A stretch of 10,377 nucleotides of DNA from Acidobacteriota bacterium (GTDB lineage Bacteria > Acidobacteriota > Terriglobia > UBA7540): assembly GCA_021828245.1 (NCBI GenBank), contig JAKASC010000065.1, positions 1 through 10,377 on the forward strand, written 5' to 3'. The notes beneath the pieces were generated by a model. That model had not been told where the DNA came from and ran no database searches. It saw only the letters and a list, made by a program, of their open reading frames with translations. Positions within the stretch are counted from its first letter, which is position 1; each line of letters begins with the position of its first letter. The translations under genes and the position numbers were made by a program. Below, piece by piece: positions 6,696-10,377 of the stretch.

Positions 6696-7028
6696 TCAAG
6701 AAGCCATGCCTGCGCCACCGGCCGGGTCGGCCCACTTGGGAAGCCCGCAACGCGAGCAACGCCCGGTAAAGACACCCCAGGGAATGAGGAAAGCTTGGCC
6801 ACAACGCGGACACGGCCAAAAGATCATCCGGAACCCCCAGAGGCCGGCCGCAACGGCCCACCCTAAGGCGAGAACGAAGGCCGGCTTGGCAGACCCAAAG
6901 AGCCGGACGGAAAGCCAGCCGGCCGAATAGCAGACGGGAACGTAAAAAGCTAGGAGCAGGAGCCAGCGGCGACGCAGCCTCCTGAACTCCCCCCAGCATG
7001 GCTGGAAGCCACCGGACATATTCTTCAT
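6696..7028 (-). CDS. Small two-TM zinc-ribbon membrane protein, candidate RHS-associated immunity protein
   Basis: The 110-residue protein has an Arg-rich stretch (RRLRRR, 16-21), two hydrophobic helices (about 22-43 and 49-71), then a C-terminal zinc ribbon with paired cysteines C73/C76 (CPRCGQAF) and C91/C94 (CSRCGLPKW). Small membrane proteins ending in CPRCG...C..CGLPKWA are, to my recollection, common in Acidobacteria and relatives, but I know no function. The ATG at 7028 is preceded by AGGGGGG and, further up, GGAGG. It starts 28 bp after the stop of the first RHS fragment on the same strand, so a role as immunity or accessory protein for that tail is a reasonable inference. An in-frame extension upstream to 7157 would overlap the RHS gene and is Arg/Pro-rich, so I rejected it. 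Confidence 0.75.
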   Translation of the reverse strand: MKNMSGGFQPCWGEFRRLRRRWLLLLAFYVPVCYSAGWLSVRLFGSAKPAFVLALGWAVAAGLWGFRMIFWPCPRCGQAFLIPWGVFTGRCSRCGLPKWADPAGGAGMAS

Positions 7029-7056
7029 AGCCCCCCTGTTACCTCCGCGCAGAAAC

Positions 7057-8097
7057 TCAGAACGCCACCTTCGACCCCTTGCACCCGGCGCCGGTAGTGG
7101 CCGTGGCCGTAGTGAACGAAGAGCCAGATGCCCCGGCGCCCACCCCCATAGGCCCAACGCTGATCGACAACTGCCAGGTACTACCCGACCAGGCGTACTG
7201 CAGAGACGCTTGAGCTGGGCCGTAGCCGGCGTTCAGGCTCAGCACGGAGAACCGCCCTTCAAGTTGCTGGACCGAGCCCGCGTTTGTGAGAAAGAATTTG
7301 AGGCCGCCCCCTATAAAGCCCAACAGCGAGGTAGGCGGCGCGGAGGTCTGGGCTGGCACGCCCGCCCTAGCGGAGCGGCTAAACGTCATCGCGCCGCCGC
7401 TGGCAAAGGCGCCGGCCGATGGCCCGCTCTTAGCGTTGTAGAACAGCCCCGTGCCAACGCTCCCCGTCGCGGCGCTTCCCGACGACGGTGTCCCCGCCTC
7501 CACGTCTCCAGAGAGACTTAGGCCGAAGCCAAAACCGGCAGGCCAGCAGGGGCTCGCCGCTTTCGCCCCGTTCCCATTCGACGCGACGAGGACCCCGCCC
7601 CTGCCCCCGCCGCCCCCGCTTGGGATAGCAGGCAGGACAGGCAGGATGGGGCCGGGCGTGCCGAGCCCTCCGTCCTGTGACGGGCAGAAGTAATCGAAGC
7701 CGGAGCTCAAGGCAAAGCACCCCGGAGGAACCGCCTCGAACAGCCCCAGCGGGTCAACGAACGTCGTGGGATTGTTCAGCACGTACGCATACCGATTGAG
7801 CGGCTGCGGATTCGTCACCTCCCCGCCCAGCGGGTCCGGGCTGTACCACCGCCCCAGGTTCGAGGAGTATTGCCGGAACCTTGTGTGATCCAGCCCCGTC
7901 GTCGCGTCGCGCCTCATCCCGGCAAACTTGTAGCTCTGCCCGCAGGTGTTCGTAAACGTCAACTCCCCGCCAAACGGATAAAAATGCGCGTCGTAGCAGA
8001 CCGTCCCCGTCGCATTGGTCAGGATCCGCACCCAGCCCGCCCTGTCGTAATAGGGATACCACAGGTTACCGTTCCAATCCATTCGCGCCACCCGCAT
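7057..8097 (-). CDS. Short RHS core protein with glycine-rich beta-type C-terminal tail
   Basis: The 346-residue reading frame holds only the last part of an RHS core (residues 1-119) plus a variable tail. Core hallmarks are YYDRAGWVRILTNATG (16-31), YDAHFYPFGGE (35-45), FAGM (58-61), GRWYSPDPLGG (82-92) and NRYAYVLNNP...VDPLGL (101-119); the two DPLG motifs match the conserved RHS autoproteolysis region. A Gly-rich linker follows (GGGGGRGG near 155-162). The tail alternates Gly, Ala, Ser and hydrophobics (GFGFGLSLSGDVEAGT, LNAGYGPAQASLQYAW, VGPMGVGAGASG), suggesting a beta-sheet or barrel-like fold. There is no signal peptide, PAAR or YD-repeat shell, so this is an orphan cassette or 5'-truncated remnant. 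The ATG is six bases after the DUF4279-like gene's stop and in the same frame, with no strong Shine-Dalgarno. The zinc-ribbon gene follows. Confidence 0.85.
   Translation of the reverse strand: MRVARMDWNGNLWYPYYDRAGWVRILTNATGTVCYDAHFYPFGGELTFTNTCGQSYKFAGMRRDATTGLDHTRFRQYSSNLGRWYSPDPLGGEVTNPQPLNRYAYVLNNPTTFVDPLGLFEAVPPGCFALSSGFDYFCPSQDGGLGTPGPILPVLPAIPSGGGGGRGGVLVASNGNGAKAASPCWPAGFGFGLSLSGDVEAGTPSSGSAATGSVGTGLFYNAKSGPSAGAFASGGAMTFSRSARAGVPAQTSAPPTSLLGFIGGGLKFFLTNAGSVQQLEGRFSVLSLNAGYGPAQASLQYAWSGSTWQLSISVGPMGVGAGASGSSFTTATATTGAGCKGSKVAF
7741..7879 (-). repeat. Direct repeat copy 2: 3' end of RHS core
   Basis: This is the partner of 6065-6203. The sharp edge at 7741 is again the last Leu codon of DPLGL; beyond it the two tails share no visible similarity. 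The two copies are in the same orientation, so homologous recombination between them would delete the 1676 bp in between, removing the zinc-ribbon gene and swapping tails. Confidence 0.9.
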
Positions 8098-8103
8098 GGC
8101 ACC

Positions 8104-8955
8104 CTACTTGATGGTAAGGAGGGAAGCGTCAAGCTCCAGCGGGATGCCAAAAGAGGTAAGAAGGCTTAGCCCCTCGGGACAGAGGCTCTGGTCGATGATA
8201 TCGCTCTCGGTGCGGAGGCTCCAGCGCACCACGGGTTCGACCCTGGACACGACGGACTTCAGAAAGGACGCATAAGGAAACAGCTCCGCAGCAAGCCAGA
8301 CCAGTTGAGCGTCCGGCCCCTCTTCCCGTGAGGCCGGTGCCGCGACGGACCAGCAACCTCGTCCCTGCCGCGTTTCCCATTCCCCAGACGCGCCCGCCTC
8401 GCGGGCATGCGCGGCGACCGGGCCAAGTTCCCTTGAGACCTCGCCCACGTCGCTCGCCTCCCCGACAAACTCCAAGGATACCGTGCTTCCGGGCGATTGC
8501 GCGCGGCCGGTGCCCGCCGTGTCCGAAGAGGCGCCGCACTCGGGGCCGCCGACGAAGATCACGGTCAGGTTCATAGCAATCCCGAGGTCAACAAAAATTC
8601 TCAGCGCGTCGGGCGAGACCCGGAACTGACACCTGACGCCCTCGGAACTGATCCCGCAGTAGCTACGGACCTCGTACTTCTCCCTCAGCGTCCGCAGGAA
8701 CTGGTAATGGGGCGCAAGCGCGTCTCTCAGCCAGCCTAGGTGGGCATCGAAGGCCTCCGAGGCGGGAAGTGGCGATTCAAGGAGCCACAGGTCCTGCGGG
8801 TACGGCCGTCGGGTGAGGCCGGGGTCGCCGGCCCGATGTGAGTGCGACGGCTGCAGCTTCAGTTCTCGCGAAATTGAGTCGAACTCGACTCCCTTTCCGA
8901 ACACGCCGAGGGAAGCCTGGAATTCGACTCGACTTGTAGCCTGTATGCCTCGCAT
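8104..8955 (-). CDS. Tandem DUF4279-like protein, candidate immunity protein
   Basis: The 283-residue protein is an internal duplication. Repeat A (about 8-135) and repeat B (about 157-283) align around DLWLLESPLP...LGWLRDALAPHYQFL against GCWSVAAPAS...LVWLAAELFPYASFL, and FVDLGIAMNLTV against LTSFGIPLELDA. The order of parts (beta strand, ISRELKLQP, R.GD, W...., final DLG.. strand) fits DUF4279, a small alpha/beta domain often found near polymorphic toxins and regarded as immunity-like. Assignment is from pattern memory. The linker (136-156) is short and polar. It starts 7 bp after the tail ORF and ends 6 bp before the RHS core frame, so translation is probably coupled. The start ATG sits in a GTATGC/GCATAC hairpin. 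Presumed partner is the upstream tail ORF. Confidence 0.75.
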   Translation of the reverse strand: MRGIQATSRVEFQASLGVFGKGVEFDSISRELKLQPSHSHRAGDPGLTRRPYPQDLWLLESPLPASEAFDAHLGWLRDALAPHYQFLRTLREKYEVRSYCGISSEGVRCQFRVSPDALRIFVDLGIAMNLTVIFVGGPECGASSDTAGTGRAQSPGSTVSLEFVGEASDVGEVSRELGPVAAHAREAGASGEWETRQGRGCWSVAAPASREEGPDAQLVWLAAELFPYASFLKSVVSRVEPVVRWSLRTESDIIDQSLCPEGLSLLTSFGIPLELDASLLTIK

Positions 8956-8962
8956 ACGTATG
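8943..8962. repeat. Overlapping palindromes around the DUF4279-like start codon
   Basis: GTATGC (8943-8948) and GCATAC (8952-8957) form a 6-bp stem with a CTC loop, and CATACGTATG (8953-8962) is a perfect 10-bp palindrome sharing one arm. On the coding strand the hairpin contains the ATG of the DUF4279-like gene. This could hide the start until ribosomes arrive from the upstream ORF that ends at 8963, giving translational coupling. Confidence 0.45.
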
Positions 8963-9298
8963 TCACTCGTTGGTCAGAGTGCAGCCCTGCGTCTTGGGAA
9001 GCGCCCGAGCGAGCTCTTCTATTTCCTGCTCTGACAGCGGAAAATTACCGGTACTGTCCTTCCACTCGTGGATCGCTTCCCCCCAAGCATTTCGGTCAAC
9101 ACATAACTCGCGCGCTATCCGATCGACTAGTTGGTTCTCAGTCTGATTGGGTAAGATTCCCCCACTGTTGTAAATCTGGACTCCGGCCTGGACGCCCTTG
9201 TAGATGAGGTATCCCGTTACGCCCACTGCGCCAGCCGCTCCTCTGTCGCGCGGCGGTACGCGGTCTGGTCCTCGCCCTGGGCGAGAAAAGTTTCTCAT
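8963..9298 (-). CDS. Decapitated RHS/polymorphic-toxin C-terminal tail
   Basis: The 111-residue frame begins with an Arg/Pro-rich stretch, then a Gly/Ala-rich hydrophobic segment (GAAGAVGVTGYLIYKG, 20-35) and a helical C-terminal domain with LVDRIARELCVDRNAWGEAI (57-76), HEWK (77-80) and EIEELARALP (92-101). No catalytic family is recognised. The layout of a Gly-rich hydrophobic segment followed by a small helical domain with an AIHEWK-type motif resembles, from memory, tails seen at the end of many RHS proteins. No RHS core precedes it. Its ATG overlaps the lutC stop (ATGA), which suggests either fusion of a foreign tail exactly at the lutC end or a chance start after core loss. An alternative ATG at 9313 lies deeper in lutC. 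The DUF4279-like partner follows after 7 bp. Confidence 0.65.
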   Translation of the reverse strand: MRNFSRPGRGPDRVPPRDRGAAGAVGVTGYLIYKGVQAGVQIYNSGGILPNQTENQLVDRIARELCVDRNAWGEAIHEWKDSTGNFPLSEQEIEELARALPKTQGCTLTNE

Positions 9299-10014
9299 TC
9301 GTCGCCGAGGCATGCCGGCTCCAAGAGTACGGCATGTTCCTCTCGCGGGCCGTGCACGCCTCGAATCAGGATCTGCTCGATATCTGCGGTGCGGCTGGTG
9401 CCGGTGACGAACACCACCGACCGGCCTTTTCCTCCCGGGCCGCCCTCAGCCTCTCGGGAAAGCCCGCGCAGCACTTCCTCCAGCCGCGCACAAATCTGCT
9501 GTCTCGTGTAAAGCGCAATGTGAATCGGTGGCGCCAGTGAGGCTAGTTGCGAGCCCTCTCGCGCGCTCGTCAGCACCAGGCTTCCCGATTCCGCCAGCGC
9601 GAAACTCACGCCGGTGATGCCGGCGTCGGCGGCAAAACCTTCTTTTCGGAAGCCGGCTTCGTCGGGGCCACCGTTCCAACCGACCACCGCTTTCCCCAGC
9701 CGCAGGCATTTTTCGGCGACGCCGGCTTCGGCCAGCATCGGATTGCCGGAAAGAACCACTCGCCGAGCGCCGCATCCCTCCAAAATCGAGCGCAATACCT
9801 CGCTCAGCTCTGCCGCGCTTCGGGCGCGATAGGTCTTGCCGCCAACCGCCTCAAACTCACGCTCAAATTCCAAGAGCAGTGCTTCGCCGGCCGTGGCCGG
9901 CGCGGCTCCTTCATCCTCCAGCGGGGGCGGGGCCATGGCTGCGCCGAGCGCATTGTCCGGGTTTCTTCCGAGCGCCCTGCGAATTTTTTCGAGCATTTTC
10001 TCCCGGTTTGACAT
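9295..10014 (-). CDS. lutC: Lactate utilisation protein C (LUD domain)
   Basis: LutC is a cytoplasmic component of the LutABC complex that oxidises L-lactate to pyruvate using iron-sulfur partners. The 239-residue length is normal. The N-terminus MSNREKMLEKIRRALGR is typical. LUD-domain marks are GITGVSFALAESGSLVL (132-148), SLAPPIHIALY (159-169), VFVTGTSRTADIEQ (201-214) and GVHGPREEHAVLL (219-231). The ATG at 10014 is chosen over in-frame upstream starts (to 10218) because it matches the family N-terminus, though only GAGAG precedes it. lutA and lutB, which usually lie upstream, are absent here: the next gene upstream is divergent. A candidate promoter on this strand is TTGTCG (10134-10129), 18 bp, TATTAC (10110-10105). 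The stop overlaps the next ORF's start by two bases. Confidence 0.94.
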   Translation of the reverse strand: MSNREKMLEKIRRALGRNPDNALGAAMAPPPLEDEGAAPATAGEALLLEFEREFEAVGGKTYRARSAAELSEVLRSILEGCGARRVVLSGNPMLAEAGVAEKCLRLGKAVVGWNGGPDEAGFRKEGFAADAGITGVSFALAESGSLVLTSAREGSQLASLAPPIHIALYTRQQICARLEEVLRGLSREAEGGPGGKGRSVVFVTGTSRTADIEQILIRGVHGPREEHAVLLEPACLGDE

Positions 10015-10238
10015 CTCTCTTGATTGTATTCCTCGCGTCAACCCGTCGCACCAGGCCACGGGCGGCAACATTTTGCGCTGGCAATTCCGTCCGTCCTGCG
10101 GTATGTAATACTCGCACTGCTCGAAGCGCGACAAACCGCGTGGCACGCCGTTGCAGAAGAAGCGGAACGCCTGCCCGCGCTTGGCTGCCGTGCTCCGAGC
10201 TGAACCCGAGGAAATCATCCCCCATTCTGGAGGTTTCC
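10015..10238. other. Divergent intergenic region between lutC and the secreted-protein gene
   Basis: This 224-bp stretch should contain both divergent promoters; the only candidate I can place is the weak lutC pair at 10105-10134. On the lutC strand the frame is open and in phase with lutC back to 10218, and reads in a protein-like way (FFCNGVPRGLSRFEQCEYYI, then NCQRKMLPPVAWC). It could be a small separate ORF, a remnant, or chance. Confidence 0.4.
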
Positions 10239-10377
10239 ATGCGCTCTCTGGCTTTGCTTTCGGCGATGCTGGTGCTGAGCAGCGCCATGCTGCGCGCTCA
10301 GCAGACCTGCGCCAACTACTCGATTGTGATTAACACACCGGAAGACAAACTGATGCTCGCCGTCAACTTCGCTCATA
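10239..10377 (+). CDS. Secreted protein N-terminus, runs off the right edge
   Basis: Only 46 codons are visible. They begin MRSLALLSAMLVLSSAMLRA, a clear Sec signal peptide with one Arg in the n-region, a hydrophobic core and a likely cleavage after LRA (LRA|QQ). The mature part reads QQTCANYSIVINTPEDKLML. GGAGG at 10229-10233 lies five bases before the ATG, a strong ribosome-binding site. The NTPEDKLMLAVN motif is reminiscent of exported TPR proteins in Acidobacteria that start similarly, but with so little sequence the family is unproven. It is transcribed divergently from lutC. Confidence 0.75.
   Translation, partial: MRSLALLSAMLVLSSAMLRAQQTCANYSIVINTPEDKLMLAVNFAH

Noticed and set aside
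5894..6769. 291-codon + strand frame across the second RHS fragment
   Set aside because: The opposite frame contains unmistakable RHS core motifs; this frame is Arg/Pro/Ala-rich shadow sequence in GC-rich DNA.
8230..8245. GGGTTCGACCCTGG, resembling a tRNA T-arm
   Set aside because: No acceptor, D-arm or anticodon arm fits around it, and it lies inside the DUF4279-like coding sequence.
5131..9300. Possibility of an insertion sequence or integrase driving the accessory block
   Set aside because: No transposase, integrase, terminal inverted repeats or target duplication could be seen; only RHS-type repeats support mobility.

Overview
The window looks like GC-rich chromosomal DNA from a soil-type bacterium. 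Acidobacteriota is my best guess. The guess rests on gene content: a Tat-exported sugar isomerase, FabV-type enoyl reductase, secreted TPR proteins, LutC and short RHS remnants with glycine-rich linkers. It was made without any database search.

Left block (1-4431). An incomplete fabV (enoyl-ACP reductase) runs leftward off the window edge. It is followed by a gene-poor 636-bp stretch, then on the + strand an L-rhamnose mutarotase (rhaM), a secreted protein of about nine TPR repeats, a strong GC-rich stem-loop, and a Tat-signal TIM-barrel sugar isomerase/epimerase-like protein. These look like ordinary housekeeping and carbohydrate genes. Immediately behind the isomerase (24 bp, very strong Shine-Dalgarno) lies a gene resembling PRTRC system protein E. 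It is unexpected here because none of the other PRTRC cassette members is visible.

Middle block (about 5131-9298, all on the - strand). This is the interesting part: a compact row of RHS polymorphic-toxin debris. Read in the direction of transcription (right to left) it holds a decapitated helical tail ORF, a two-domain DUF4279-like protein, a short RHS core with a glycine-rich beta-type tail, a two-TM zinc-ribbon membrane protein, a second RHS core (5'-truncated and frameshifted) with a helical cysteine-containing tail, and a four-TM membrane protein. Gaps are 6-52 bp. The pattern is three (RHS tail, small partner protein) pairs in tandem, the layout expected for displaced orphan RHS toxin/immunity cassettes. 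The two RHS cores share a near-identical direct repeat of about 140 bp whose similarity stops exactly after the DPLGL motif, where tails are normally exchanged.

Right block (9295-10377). lutC (LUD-domain lactate utilisation protein) runs leftward, and its stop codon overlaps the start of the RHS-tail ORF (ATGA). Its usual partners lutA and lutB are not in the window. Divergent from it, a gene for a secreted protein starts at 10239 and runs off the right edge. The accessory block therefore appears wedged between the isomerase/PRTRC-E pair and the last base of lutC.
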